NCBI GenBank assembly: GCA_013360465.1
Contig: JABWBO010000042.1
Location: forward strand, 1-32,041
Direction of reading: 5' to 3'
From: Anaerolineae bacterium
GTDB taxonomy: Bacteria; Chloroflexota; Anaerolineae; Aggregatilineales; Phototrophicaceae
Length of the DNA: 32,041 nt
Below the pieces are notes generated by a model. The model was not told the origin of the DNA, did not search any database, and saw only the letters and a list, made by a program, of their open reading frames with translations. Below are positions 23,681 through 32,041 of this stretch, in pieces. How positions within the stretch are numbered: position 1 is the stretch's first letter; each line of letters begins with the position of its first letter. The position numbers were made by a program, and so were the translations under genes.

Positions 23681-26437
23681 ATGGTAGTGGGTGATGTTGA
23701 GCGTGTAGCCCTTGACCGGAAGTCGAAGAAGACCTCTGGCAAACAGTGGGTGTACCGCTTCGACCAGATCGAAGACGTGCAGAAGCTCGTCGGGACCAAG
23801 TGGGATAACGTCAAGTCGCTGTTGGGCGGCAAGGGCGCAGGCTTGTTCGACATGACCCGCGCGGGTGTGCCGGTTCCGCCCGGCTTCACCGTCACGACTG
23901 AAGCCTGCAATGAATATCTGGCGGAAGGCGGCAAGTTCCCAGCGGGTATGTGGGAGCAGGCGCTTGATGCCTTGAAGAGCGTCGAGGGCAAAGCCGGCAA
24001 GTCGTTCGGCAATGCTGAAAACCCGCTGCTGGTCTCTGTTCGTTCCGGCGCGAAGTTCTCCATGCCGGGCATGATGGACACCGTCCTCAACCTGGGCATG
24101 AATGATACTATCGCCAACGCGATGTCTGAATTGACCGGCGACAAGCGCTTCGTCTTCGACGCCTACCGCCGCTTGATTCAGATGTTTGGCACTGTCGTCA
24201 TGGGCATTGCCGATGAGCCTTATGAAGACTATCTGACTGAAATCAAGAAAGAGCGCGGAGTCAAGCAGGATGTCGATCTGTCGGCGTCCGACTGGCAGAT
24301 CGTGGTCGCGCGCTTCAAGGAAATCTACAAGACCCATGTCGGCGAAGATTTCCCGCAGGATCCGCTGCGCCAGTTGGCTCTGGCAATCGAAGCGGTCTTC
24401 AAGTCGTGGAATGGCAAGCGCGCGGTTGATTACCGCAACGCCGCCGGCATTCCCCATACCCTGGGCACCGCCGTTAACGTTCAGACGATGGTCTTCGGCA
24501 ATATGGGCAGCACCAGCGGAACCGGTGTCGCCTTCACCCGCAATCCTTCGACGGGCGAGCGCGTGCTGTTCGGCGACTATCTGATGAATGCGCAGGGCGA
24601 GGACGTGGTGGCGGGCATTCGCACGCCGGAACCGATCGCTAAGCTTCAGCGCGAGAACAAGGATGTCTATCAGCAGTTCATCACCATCGCGGCGCAGCTG
24701 GAAAAGCACTACCGCGAGATGCAGGATGTCGAATTCACCATCGAGAACGGTAAGCTGTGGATGCTCCAGACGCGCGACGGCAAGCGCACCGCGCGTTCTG
24801 CCGTTCGCATTGCCGTCGAAATGGCGAATGAGGGCGTGATCTCCAAGCAGGAAGCGGTGATGCGCGTCAAGCCGGAACACGTGCTTCAGCTGCTGCATCC
24901 GCAGTTCGACCAGGACGCCAAAGATCAGGCGTTCAAGGCGGGGCGCATGATCGCCAAGGGCGTGAACGCTTCCCCAGGCGCGGCGGTCGGCATCGCGGCG
25001 TTTGACGCCGACATCGCCGAAAAGTGGGGCAAAGCCGGCAAGGCGGTCATCATGGTTCGTCCGGAAACCAAACCGGACGATGTGCATGGTATGCTGGCGT
25101 CAAAGGGCATCCTGACCAGCCGCGGCGGCGCGACCAGCCATGCGGCGGTGGTCGCCCGGCAGTTCGGCGTCCCGTGCGTCTGCGGCGCGGAAGCATTGGA
25201 CATCAACCTGACGGCGCGCCGCCTGCAGGTCGGCGATGTGGTCATTCGCGAAGGCGATCTGGTCTCCATTGACGGCGGCGCGGGCGAGGTCTTCGTCGGC
25301 GAAATTCCGCGCGTTGAGCCGGATTTCATGCGTGAGACCTATCTGCAAACGCTGCTCAAATGGGCGGATGAATTCCGCCGCCTGGGCATCTATGCCAATG
25401 CCGACTACCCGAACGATGCCAAGCGCGCCCGCAGCTATGGCGCGGAGGGCGTCGGGCTGTGCCGCACCGAGCATATGTTCTTCCAGGAAGAGCGCCTGCC
25501 CATCGTGCAGGCGATGATCCTGAGCGAACCGTACAGCGCAGACGAAGCCCACTACCTCAAGGAGCTTCAGGTCTTCCAGCATGATGATTTCTACGGCATC
25601 TTCAAGGCGATGGACGGACAGCCGGTCATCATCCGCCTGCTCGATCCGCCGCTTCACGAGTTCATGCCCAATCACGAACAGCTCGCCCTGCGCGCGGCGG
25701 GTCTGCGCCTGATCGGTGACCGCCCCAACGAACTCACCCGCATCGAAGAACTGATGACCGCCGTCAAGGGGCTGGAAGAATTCAATCCCATGCTCGGTCT
25801 ACGCGGCGTGCGTCTGGGCATCATCCGCTCGGAAATCAGCCGGATGCAGGTGCGCGCGCTGTTCGATGCGGCGTGTCAGCTGGTTCAGGAAGGCTACACC
25901 GTCCTGCCAGAGGTCATGGTGGCGGTCACCTGCGCAGCCAGCGAAGTCAAGTACATGAAGGATATCATCGATGAGATCGCCGCCGAGGCGATGCAGAAGT
26001 ATGGGGTTGACCTGCACTATAAGGTCGGCACGATGATCGAGCTGCCGCGCGCCGCCATCACCGCCGACAAGATGGCGCAGTTCAGCGAATTCTTCTCATT
26101 CGGCACCAACGACCTGACCCAGACGACCTATGGCATCAGCCGCGACGACGCCGAGGGCAAATTCCTGCTCCAGTATGTTGAAACCGGTTTGCTGGAAGAG
26201 AATCCCTTCCAGGTGCTTGATTCCGAAGGCGTCGGGCATCTGATCAAGCTGGCGGTCGAGAAAGGGCGCAAGGCTAACCCGGACCTCGAGATCGGCATTT
26301 GCGGCGAACACGGCGGCGAGCCGAAGAGCATCGCCTTCTGCCACAGCGCTGGATTGAACTATGTGAGCTGCTCACCCTTCCGCGTCCCGGTGGCGCGTCT
26401 GGCGGCGGCACATGCGGCGCTGAAGGAACAGCAGTAG
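23681..26437 (+). CDS. ppdK: Pyruvate, phosphate dikinase
   Basis: Interconverts pyruvate + ATP + Pi and PEP + AMP + PPi in the cytosol. The product is 918 residues, slightly longer than the usual 870-880 because of about 25 extra N-terminal residues before VYRFDQIED. The ATP-grasp domain begins LLGGKGAGLFDMTRAGVPVPPGFTVTTEAC and includes RSGAKFSMPGMMDTVLNLG. The phosphohistidine domain has LTSRGGATSHAAVVARQFGVPCVCG (His487). The C-terminal TIM barrel has GAEGVGLCRTEHMFF, FFSFGTNDLTQTTYG and GICGEHGGEP (catalytic Cys874). ATG at 23681 has a strong AGGAGG 10 nt upstream, embedded in the ccmD-like stop. Codons lean to AAG/GGC/GAA, as in well-expressed genes. It is 14 nt from the ccm operon, so it may be read through as well as having its own promoter. 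Confidence 0.97.
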   Translation: MVVGDVERVALDRKSKKTSGKQWVYRFDQIEDVQKLVGTKWDNVKSLLGGKGAGLFDMTRAGVPVPPGFTVTTEACNEYLAEGGKFPAGMWEQALDALKSVEGKAGKSFGNAENPLLVSVRSGAKFSMPGMMDTVLNLGMNDTIANAMSELTGDKRFVFDAYRRLIQMFGTVVMGIADEPYEDYLTEIKKERGVKQDVDLSASDWQIVVARFKEIYKTHVGEDFPQDPLRQLALAIEAVFKSWNGKRAVDYRNAAGIPHTLGTAVNVQTMVFGNMGSTSGTGVAFTRNPSTGERVLFGDYLMNAQGEDVVAGIRTPEPIAKLQRENKDVYQQFITIAAQLEKHYREMQDVEFTIENGKLWMLQTRDGKRTARSAVRIAVEMANEGVISKQEAVMRVKPEHVLQLLHPQFDQDAKDQAFKAGRMIAKGVNASPGAAVGIAAFDADIAEKWGKAGKAVIMVRPETKPDDVHGMLASKGILTSRGGATSHAAVVARQFGVPCVCGAEALDINLTARRLQVGDVVIREGDLVSIDGGAGEVFVGEIPRVEPDFMRETYLQTLLKWADEFRRLGIYANADYPNDAKRARSYGAEGVGLCRTEHMFFQEERLPIVQAMILSEPYSADEAHYLKELQVFQHDDFYGIFKAMDGQPVIIRLLDPPLHEFMPNHEQLALRAAGLRLIGDRPNELTRIEELMTAVKGLEEFNPMLGLRGVRLGIIRSEISRMQVRALFDAACQLVQEGYTVLPEVMVAVTCAASEVKYMKDIIDEIAAEAMQKYGVDLHYKVGTMIELPRAAITADKMAQFSEFFSFGTNDLTQTTYGISRDDAEGKFLLQYVETGLLEENPFQVLDSEGVGHLIKLAVEKGRKANPDLEIGICGEHGGEPKSIAFCHSAGLNYVSCSPFRVPVARLAAAHAALKEQQ

Positions 26438-26474
26438 GGCGGTTTCGCTCTAGGACGGTTCTGCAAACGGCTCA

Positions 26475-26536
26475 CCTCACCCCGTTTCGCTGCGCTCAAC
26501 CGCCCCTCTCCAATTGGAGAGGGGCAGGGGGTGAGG
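26475..26536. repeat. Nested stem-loop repeat, copy 1
   Basis: Outer arms CCTCACCCC (26475-26483) and GGGGTGAGG (26528-26536) enclose a perfect inner hairpin CCCCTCTCC-AATT-GGAGAGGGG (26503-26524). First of three related units filling the 362-nt gap between ppdK and tnaA; it could also terminate ppdK transcription. Confidence 0.8.
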
Positions 26537-26554
26537 TTGTCTGCAAAGCCATTG

Positions 26555-26642
26555 GTCCTCACCCCTCGGTCCCCTCTCCGTGCAAGCTTCGCTTGCGTGC
26601 ATGGAGAGGGGAAGCTAAGCGAAGCGCAGCAGGGGTGAGGAC
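26555..26642. repeat. Nested stem-loop repeat, copy 2
   Basis: Outer arms GTCCTCACCCCT (26555-26566) and AGGGGTGAGGAC (26631-26642) are perfectly complementary. Inside, CCCCTCTCC...TGCA (26571-26584) pairs with TGCATGGAGAGGGG (26598-26611). Same layout as copy 1 with a different internal loop and an AGCGAAGCGCAGC insert on the right. Confidence 0.8.
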
Positions 26643-26658
26643 AGCATCGGTCCTCAGA

Positions 26659-26710
26659 CCCTCATCCCTATCCTCTCCTGCACGTGGGAGCGGACAAAGG
26701 GGGGTGGGGG
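26659..26710. repeat. Nested stem-loop repeat, decayed copy 3
   Basis: CCCTCATCCC (26659-26668) faces GGGGTGGGGG (26701-26710), and CCTCTCC faces GGGAGCGG around TGCACGT. Several mismatches, so it looks like an older copy of the two units to its left. Confidence 0.55.
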
Positions 26711-26799
26711 TCTCTTTGTTTCGCCGCCGAAGCCGAAGCAGGGCATAATTGCCCGATAAACGATTATTTACTTCAGACAGATTGGCTTTGAGGACCCCC

Positions 26800-28188
26800 A
26801 TGCACGATTTCCAGCCCAAGACCATCATCGAACCGTTTCGCATCCGCTCCGTCGAGCCGATCCACTTCACCACCTCGGCGCAGCGCGAAGCCGCGCTCCA
26901 AGCCGCCGGCTACAACCCCTTCCTGCTGCGCGCCGACGATGTGCTGATCGACCTGCTGACCGACAGCGGGACCGGGGCGATGTCCTCACGGCAGTGGGCG
27001 GGGATGATCGCCAGTGACGAAAGCTATGCCGGGGCGTCGTCGTTCTATCGCTTCGAGGCGGCGGTCCGCGACATCACCGGCTTCAAGCACGTCATCCCGA
27101 CGCATCAGGGGCGGGCGGCGGAGAACATCCTGTTCACCACCATCGCCAAGCCAGACGATGTCATCCCCAACAACACCCACTTCGATACCACGCGGGCGCA
27201 CGTCGAACACGCCGGGGCGGAGGCGCGCGATCTGGTCATCGCCGAAGGACGGCAGCCGCGTCTGATTCACCCCTTCAAGGGCAACATGGACATCGCCGCG
27301 CTGGAGGCGACCATCGAGCAGGTCGGGCGGGAGCGCATCCCGGCGATCCTGCTGACCGTGACCAACAATTCCGGCGGCGGTCAGCCGGTGAGCATGGCGA
27401 ATGTTCGGGCGGTCAGTGCGGTGGCGCGCCGGCATGGCATTCCGTTCTTCATCGACGCCTGCCGCTTCGCCGAAAATGCCTGGTTCATCAAAACCCGCGA
27501 AGAGGGCTACGCCGACAAGACCCCGCAGGAGATCGCCCAGGAGCTGTTCAGCTATGCTGACGGCTGCACGATGAGCGCCAAGAAGGACGGCATGGCGAAT
27601 ATCGGCGGATTCCTGGCGGTCAACAACGACGAGCTGGCGGCGAAGTGTCGCAATCTGGAAATCCTCACCGAGGGGTTCCCGACCTACGGCGGCATGGCGG
27701 GTTATGATCTAGAGGCGATTGCACAGGGGTTGTATGAAGCGCTCGACGAGCATTATCTGCGCTACCGCATCCGCTCCATCGCCTATCTGGGCGACCGGCT
27801 GACGGCGGCGGGCATCCCGATTGTGCAGCCAACGGGCGGGCACGCCGTCTACCTGGACGCGCGCGAAATGCTGCCGCACATCCCGCCGATGCAGTATCCC
27901 GGCTGGGCGCTGAACAATGCGCTTTACCTGCTGGGTGGAGTGCGCGCCGTCGAGATCGGCACGGTCATGTTTGGCTTGCAGCCGGATGGCACGGAACAGC
28001 CGGCGCGCATGGACCTGGTGCGCCTGGCGTTTCCCCGCCGCACGTATACCCAGAGCCATGTCGATTACCTCGCCGAGGTGATCCTGGAAGTTAACGCCCG
28101 GCGTGAATCGCTGCCCGGCTATCGCATCGTGTGGCAGGCTCCGGTGCTGCGCCATTTCACCATCCGACTTGAACCCCTGGGCGGTTGA
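26800..28188 (+). CDS. tnaA: Tryptophanase (PLP beta-eliminating lyase)
   Basis: Splits tryptophan into indole, pyruvate and ammonia. The product is 462 residues, the family length. Its start EPFRIRSVEPIHFTT and the blocks FLLRADDVLIDLLTDSGTGAM, IPTHQGRAAENI, SNN-type PVSMANVRAV, FIDACRFAENAWFIK and CTMSAKKDGMANIGG (PLP Lys262) are collinear with TnaA and tyrosine phenol-lyase. Residues that separate the two enzymes favour tryptophanase: Asp129 (HFDTT), Val384 and Ile386 (RAVEIG, where phenol-lyase has Met and Arg), and His452 (LRHFT, where phenol-lyase has Phe). ATG at 26800 has GAGGA about 7 nt upstream. No TnaC-like leader peptide or partner permease is seen. An inverted repeat GGGCA-TAAT-TGCCC (26741-26754) lies upstream. 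Confidence 0.92.
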   Translation: MHDFQPKTIIEPFRIRSVEPIHFTTSAQREAALQAAGYNPFLLRADDVLIDLLTDSGTGAMSSRQWAGMIASDESYAGASSFYRFEAAVRDITGFKHVIPTHQGRAAENILFTTIAKPDDVIPNNTHFDTTRAHVEHAGAEARDLVIAEGRQPRLIHPFKGNMDIAALEATIEQVGRERIPAILLTVTNNSGGGQPVSMANVRAVSAVARRHGIPFFIDACRFAENAWFIKTREEGYADKTPQEIAQELFSYADGCTMSAKKDGMANIGGFLAVNNDELAAKCRNLEILTEGFPTYGGMAGYDLEAIAQGLYEALDEHYLRYRIRSIAYLGDRLTAAGIPIVQPTGGHAVYLDAREMLPHIPPMQYPGWALNNALYLLGGVRAVEIGTVMFGLQPDGTEQPARMDLVRLAFPRRTYTQSHVDYLAEVILEVNARRESLPGYRIVWQAPVLRHFTIRLEPLGG

Positions 28189-28193
28189 AACTG

Positions 28194-28202
28194 TGGTATA
28201 CT
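28194..28202 (+). promoter_or_regulatory. Extended -10 promoter for the DEAD-box helicase gene
   Basis: TGGTATACT is a TGn extended -10 with a near-consensus TATACT hexamer, immediately after the tnaA stop. It predicts a 5' leader of about 95 nt before the helicase ATG; long leaders are common on cold-inducible helicase genes. No good -35 is present. Confidence 0.45.
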
Positions 28203-28304
28203 GGTGAACACAGCCCTCACATCAAGCGTTTATCCGTCCAACGTGTCTGCTGTCGCCGCGGCAATCACGCCGCATTTTCGCGTGTCTACCACCATTGAGG
28301 TCCC

Positions 28305-29774
28305 ATGCAATTTTCTGAGTTGAAACTGATCGAGCCTTTGCTGCGCGCTGTGCAGACGGAAGGCTACACCGAGCCGACGCCGATTCAGGCGCAGGCGATT
28401 CCGCATGTGCTGGCAGGCAAAGACCTGATCGGCTGTGCCCAGACTGGCACAGGCAAGACGGCGGCGTTCGCGCTGCCCTTGCTCCAACGCCTTGCACTTC
28501 ACACGAACGACAGGCAGGGGCGCAGGAAGCCGCGCATCCTGGTCCTTTCGCCCACCCGCGAGCTGGCGTCGCAGATCGCCGACAGCTTTAACACTTATGG
28601 ACGCCATACCGGCTTGAAGACCATCGTCATCTACGGCGGGGTGGGGCAAACCCCCCAGGTGCAGGCGCTGCGCAGCGGCGCGGAAATTCTGGTCGCCACG
28701 CCGGGACGCCTGCTCGACTTGATGGGGCAGGGCTATATCCGTCTGAACAGCATCGAGGTTTTCGTGCTGGACGAAGCCGATCGTATGCTGGACATGGGTT
28801 TCTTCCCGGATGTGAAGCGGGTGATCGCCGCCCTGCCCGTCCAGCGTCAGACGCTCATGTTCTCCGCCACCATGCCGGAGCCGATTCAGGCGCTTGCCGA
28901 TGACATCCTGATCGCGCCGGTCAAGGTGGAGGTCACGCCGCCGGCGACGACCGTCGAGAAGATCACCCAGTCCGTCTACTTCGTGGACAAGAAGAACAAG
29001 CGGGCGCTGCTGGAACACCTGCTGGACGACGCCTCGATTCGCCGGGCGCTGGTCTTCACGCGCACCAAGCACGGCGCGAACAAGCTGGCGCAGCAGTTGG
29101 AACACGCCAACATCATGGCGGAAGCCATTCATGGCAACAAATCCCAGTCGGCGCGCGAAAAGGCGCTGTCCAATTTCAAAACGGGCATGACGCGGGTGCT
29201 GGTGGCGACCGACATCGCGGCGCGCGGCATCGACGTGGACGACGTGACTCATGTCATCAACTTTGACCTGCCCTACGAACCGGAAAGCTACGTCCATCGC
29301 ATCGGGCGGACGGCGCGGGCGGGCGCTTCGGGCATCGCCTTCTCCTTCGTGGATGGCGAGGAGTTCAAGCTGCTGCGCGACATCGAGCGGCTCATCCGGG
29401 TGAGCGTCCCCGTCGCCGATGGACACCCCTATGCCCTCTCTCCGGCGCAGTACGCCGCAGCGACCAACGACGGAGCGCATCTGCGCCCGCCGGTGCGTTC
29501 ACCGCGCCCCCAGGGCGGAGCCGGACGCCAGAACGATCAGCGCCGCGCTGCGTCGTCGAACCGACCGGGGAGCGGGCAGCGCTTCGAGGGCAACCGCGCC
29601 AATCACAGCCATTCCCCCGGCGCATCGACCTACAGCGGGAATGCGCAGGGTGCGTCGGGTCGCGGCGCGGCTGCGCCCGCCAACGCCGATTCCTCCACCG
29701 GCTACGGCGAACGCAGCGACAGCCGCCGCCGCCGCCGTCGGCGTGGAAAGCCCTCCGCCGACGCGACGCCCTGA
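28305..29774 (+). CDS. DEAD-box ATP-dependent RNA helicase, RhlE-like
   Basis: Unwinds short RNA duplexes in ribosome assembly or mRNA decay. The product is 489 residues. The first RecA domain has the Q-motif [14 protein letters not shown], Walker A AQTGTGKT (45-52), [23 protein letters not shown] (DEAD 156-159) and SAT (187-189). The second domain has [42 protein letters not shown] and [12 protein letters not shown]. After about residue 375 comes a low-complexity Ser/Gly/Asn/Arg tail ending in a run of arginines ([10 protein letters not shown]), a likely RNA-binding extension. ATG at 28305 has GAGG about 6 nt upstream. With rpsO-pnp in the same window there is a loose RNA-metabolism theme, but the two loci are 26 kb apart. 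Confidence 0.96.
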   Translation: MQFSELKLIEPLLRAVQTEGYTEPTPIQAQAIPHVLAGKDLIGCAQTGTGKTAAFALPLLQRLALHTNDRQGRRKPRILVLSPTRELASQIADSFNTYGRHTGLKTIVIYGGVGQTPQVQALRSGAEILVATPGRLLDLMGQGYIRLNSIEVFVLDEADRMLDMGFFPDVKRVIAALPVQRQTLMFSATMPEPIQALADDILIAPVKVEVTPPATTVEKITQSVYFVDKKNKRALLEHLLDDASIRRALVFTRTKHGANKLAQQLEHANIMAEAIHGNKSQSAREKALSNFKTGMTRVLVATDIAARGIDVDDVTHVINFDLPYEPESYVHRIGRTARAGASGIAFSFVDGEEFKLLRDIERLIRVSVPVADGHPYALSPAQYAAATNDGAHLRPPVRSPRPQGGAGRQNDQRRAASSNRPGSGQRFEGNRANHSHSPGASTYSGNAQGASGRGAAAPANADSSTGYGERSDSRRRRRRRGKPSADATP

Positions 29775-29807
29775 TCCGTCAGAACTCTGGATGACGCGAC
29801 ACATCAC

Positions 29808-29846
29808 CATAAAAACAGCCCCTCGCCCAGAGGGGCTGTTTTTATG
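29808..29846. terminator. Bidirectional rho-independent terminator
   Basis: A perfect 17-bp stem: CATAAAAACAGCCCCTC (29808-29824), loop GCCCA, GAGGGGCTGTTTTTATG (29830-29846). A-run on one side and T-run on the other, so it works on both strands. It separates the helicase gene from the convergent transporter gene, 38 nt from each. Confidence 0.93.
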
Positions 29847-29884
29847 CGGTCTTGATGCCGGCGTCAGGAAGCAGAAAGCCGGCG

Positions 29885-31819
29885 CTATGCCCCCTGTGCT
29901 GCGGTCACGGTGTCTTCCTCCGCCGTCTGCGGCGCATGAATCTGATAGGGTACATGAGTGACGACGACCCGCTCTAACCGACCGAGCGCCAGGTTGAAGA
30001 TGAAGGCGCTGTTCTGGTGCAGCGCCTGCCCCCAGAACGTATCCATGACCAGATGTCCCATGATGACGTGGACGAAGCAGCCGGGGACTTCCCGCTGAAG
30101 CTGCTCGATGTAATCCTTGATCGGCTCGGCAAGCTGACGGAACGGCGACGGAAGGACGACCAGTTCGCCCGTGCCGATGCGCTGCTCCCATTTCTGCTTG
30201 ACCACTTCTGCTTTTTCCGGGCTTACGCCGACATGTACCGCCTGCCAGGGGTGTCCCAGCGAATTGGCGAAATCGACCATGCGCGCCGTCTCTTTGTGTA
30301 CGTCGTCCACCAGGATGAGCGTGCGCACATCACGACGTTCCAGATTGGGGCGCGCTCCCTGAAGGCTGAGGGTGTGCGCGACATCCTTGTAGTGGTAGTG
30401 AATGCGGAAGAAGACGTAGACCAATGCCGGGATGAGGACGACGATGAACCATGCCCCGGAGGTGAACTTCGTCACGGCGAAGATGATCATGACGATACCG
30501 GTGCAGACCGCGCCAATCGCGCTGATGGCGAGATGGGTTCGCCAGTGCGGATCATAGGTCAGGTCGGTCTCCAAGCCCTTGACCACTTCGCCGGGCTTCA
30601 GCCTGCCGACCTTGCGCAGACGGACGACCATGCCGGTCTGCGAGATGGTGAAGCTGAGGAAGACGCCGACGGCGTAGAGCGGGATCAGCTGGGTGGTGGT
30701 CGCGCCCGCCAGGATCACCAGGACCGATGCCGCGCCCGCCAGCACCAGGATGCCCCACGAGAAGACGAGACGCCCACCGCGATAGGTGAGCTGGCGGGGA
30801 AGGAAGCCGTCACCGGCGTGCAGCGCCGCCAGACGGGGAAAGTCGGCGTAGCTGGTGTTCGCCGCCATCAACAAGATTAGCGCCGTGCCTGCCAGCAGCA
30901 GGAAGTAGAAGATGCTGCCGTTGCCATAGATGGCGCGCCCCATCTGCGAGATCACCGTCTCGACGTGGCTGGGCTGCGCCTGAATCTGGTTCGCCAGGAA
31001 GGTGATGCCCAGGAACAGCACGATCAGGATGGTACTCATCCACGCCAGGGTGATGGCGGCGTTGCGACTCTTCGGCTCTTTGAAGGCGGTGATGCCGTTG
31101 GAGATGGCTTCGATGCCGGTCAGCGCCGTGCAGCCGCTCGAAAAGGCGCGCAGGATCAGGAAGAGCGTCAGCGGTTCCGCGACATTGTGATGCAGCGCCT
31201 CGACCCCTTCGACCGGGCTGAGCGTGCCGGTCAGCAGGCGGAAGAAACCGACGCCCAGCGTCACGAAGGTGATCGCCAGGAAGAAATAGGTCGGCACGGC
31301 GAAGATGCTGCCGCTCTCCTTGACGCCGCGCAGGTTGACGACGGTCATCAGGATGATCACGCCGACGGCGATCTCGACGCGGTACGGGTGCAAATCCTGA
31401 AAAGCGGAGGTGATCTGCTCGACGCCGGAGGAGATGCTGACAGCGACCGTCAGAATGTAGTCGGTGAGCAGCGCCGCGCCGGCGATCTGCGCCGGAAGCT
31501 CGCCCAGGTTGTCGCGGGCGACGATGTACGCGCCGCCGCCGTTGGGATAGGCGTGGATGGTCTGCCGATAAGACAGGGTGACGATGATCAGCAGAACGGA
31601 GATGGCGATTGCCAGCGGGATAGAGATGCCAAACAGCGCCGCGCTGCCGCCCGCCAGCGCCAGGATGATCAGCATTTCCTGAGTTGCGTAAGCTGTGGAC
31701 GACAGCGCGTCGGAGGCGAAGACCGCCAAGCCGATGGGTTTGCTGATCGCCTGATGCGGCAGGTCTTTGGTCTCCAGCGGCTTTCCGACGAGAAGATGTC
31801 CGAGTTTGACGCCTTGCAT
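29885..31819 (-). CDS. KimA-like potassium importer / APC-superfamily permease
   Basis: A 644-residue inner-membrane transporter with about 12 helices and a C-terminal cytoplasmic domain. It is collinear by memory with Bacillus KimA (formerly YdaO): LVGKPLETKDLPHQAISKP, ASDALSSTAYATQEMLIIL, YPNGGGAYIVARDNLGE, LLTDYILTVAVSISSGVEQITSAF, AFSSGCTALTGIEAISNGI, LIPLYAVGVFLSFTISQTGM. The tail RTLILVDDVHKETARMVDFANSLGHPWQAVHVGV...HVPYQIH is the universal-stress-protein-like domain. KimA imports K+ with protons and is inhibited by c-di-AMP; general amino-acid transport is the alternative. ATG at 31819 gives the family N-terminus; GAGGA is rather distant (about 13 nt). The frame is open to 31915. It converges with the helicase gene across a terminator. 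Confidence 0.85.
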   Translation of the reverse strand: MQGVKLGHLLVGKPLETKDLPHQAISKPIGLAVFASDALSSTAYATQEMLIILALAGGSAALFGISIPLAIAISVLLIIVTLSYRQTIHAYPNGGGAYIVARDNLGELPAQIAGAALLTDYILTVAVSISSGVEQITSAFQDLHPYRVEIAVGVIILMTVVNLRGVKESGSIFAVPTYFFLAITFVTLGVGFFRLLTGTLSPVEGVEALHHNVAEPLTLFLILRAFSSGCTALTGIEAISNGITAFKEPKSRNAAITLAWMSTILIVLFLGITFLANQIQAQPSHVETVISQMGRAIYGNGSIFYFLLLAGTALILLMAANTSYADFPRLAALHAGDGFLPRQLTYRGGRLVFSWGILVLAGAASVLVILAGATTTQLIPLYAVGVFLSFTISQTGMVVRLRKVGRLKPGEVVKGLETDLTYDPHWRTHLAISAIGAVCTGIVMIIFAVTKFTSGAWFIVVLIPALVYVFFRIHYHYKDVAHTLSLQGARPNLERRDVRTLILVDDVHKETARMVDFANSLGHPWQAVHVGVSPEKAEVVKQKWEQRIGTGELVVLPSPFRQLAEPIKDYIEQLQREVPGCFVHVIMGHLVMDTFWGQALHQNSAFIFNLALGRLERVVVTHVPYQIHAPQTAEEDTVTAAQGA

Positions 31820-31873
31820 GATGGGGTGAGTCCTCGTGTTGATCAACCAGGGCGCCCCAAACACAAATAATAC

Positions 31874-31898
31874 TCCAACAGAACACCGTACTGTTGGA
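31874..31898 (-). other. Hairpin in the leader of the KimA-like gene
   Basis: TCCAACAG and CTGTTGGA form a perfect 8-bp stem around a 9-nt loop. On the minus strand it is followed by a U-rich run (AGTATTATTTGTGTTT), so it resembles an attenuator or terminator about 55 nt before the ATG. A TATATA (31932-31937) upstream on the same strand could be a -10. Function is unproven. Confidence 0.4.
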
Positions 31899-31977
31899 AT
31901 AAAGTTCTGTGCCAAAAGGGCGGGAACGCTCTATATACAATCTCAGTGAATCACGAAAGTTGAGTTTCAGTTCGCCA

Positions 31978-32028
31978 GGGGCTAAAGCGCCCCGGCTAAA
32001 CGCAGAGACTATCCCACTGAAGGGGATA
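31978..32028. repeat. Dispersed two-hairpin repeat at the right edge (perhaps incomplete)
   Basis: Stem 1 GGGGC-taaagc-GCCCC (31978-31993) and stem 2 TATCCC-actgaag-GGGATA (32010-32028), joined by GGCTAAACGCAGAGAC. The pattern 'GGGGCTAAAGC...CCCGGCTAA...ACTGAAGGGG' resembles palindromic dispersed repeats I associate with Chloroflexota and Planctomycetes genomes. It is not coding in either strand that I can support. Confidence 0.5.
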
Positions 32029-32041
32029 AAAGAGCGCCTTT

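Noticed and set aside
26475-26710. CRISPR array
   Set aside because: The repeats are nested palindromes of different lengths without uniform repeat/spacer periodicity, and no cas gene is nearby.
26711-26799. TnaC-like leader peptide before tryptophanase
   Set aside because: No short ORF with a Trp codon and a ribosome-binding site was found in the gap.
31820-32041. c-di-AMP (ydaO-type) riboswitch before the KimA-like gene
   Set aside because: None of the conserved aptamer blocks could be found in the leader within the window; part of the leader may lie beyond the edge.

Overview
This is a GC-rich bacterial chromosome segment whose gene content looks like a Chloroflexota genome, probably class Anaerolineae. 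The hints are a Chloroflexota-style CcmH with four cysteines, a Ser/Thr kinase fused to a multi-helix sensor-type membrane domain, DUF433/DUF5615 modules, and GC-rich dispersed stem-loop repeats of the CCTCACCCC...GGGGTGAGG kind. The assignment is an inference from gene content; no rRNA or tRNA gene is visible to confirm it.

Left part (1-6342): the translation/RNA-decay pair rpsO-pnp on the minus strand, with pnp running off the left edge; then a divergent glutamate dehydrogenase closed by a clear terminator, and a long TPR-repeat protein.

Accessory stretch (6360-17010): a PadR regulator and a CocE/NonD-type hydrolase form a two-gene minus-strand unit whose promoter carries a perfect 18-bp palindrome between -35 and -10. 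A divergent GT1-family glycosyltransferase follows. A minus-strand unit encodes a DUF433 antitoxin, a DUF5615 PIN-like toxin and a SAM methyltransferase. Then come epoxyqueuosine reductase (queG), a small heavy-metal-associated protein, a membrane Ser/Thr kinase, a second DUF433 antitoxin whose DUF5615 partner is truncated, an MFS exporter, and a 48-codon ORF overlapping the end of the exporter gene.

Respiratory block (17014-23666): an orphan NrfD-type quinol-oxidising membrane subunit faces a cytochrome c maturation operon in the order ccmE-ccmF-ccmH-ccmG-ccmI-like-ccmC-ccmD-like. A perfect TGTGA-N6-TCACA CRP-type site lies between the two. CcmE has Cys in place of the usual heme-binding His (CxxxY type), yet CcmG and CcmH are both present. 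CcmA and CcmB are not in the window.

Right part (23681-32041): pyruvate phosphate dikinase begins 14 nt after the last ccm gene. A gap with three stem-loop repeats follows, then tryptophanase, a DEAD-box RNA helicase with a basic tail, a 17-bp-stem bidirectional terminator, and a convergent KimA-like potassium/APC-family transporter. Part of another dispersed repeat lies at the right edge. Gdh, tryptophanase and PPDK together suggest amino-acid catabolism feeding pyruvate and 2-oxoglutarate, with PPDK linking pyruvate to PEP; this metabolic link is an inference.
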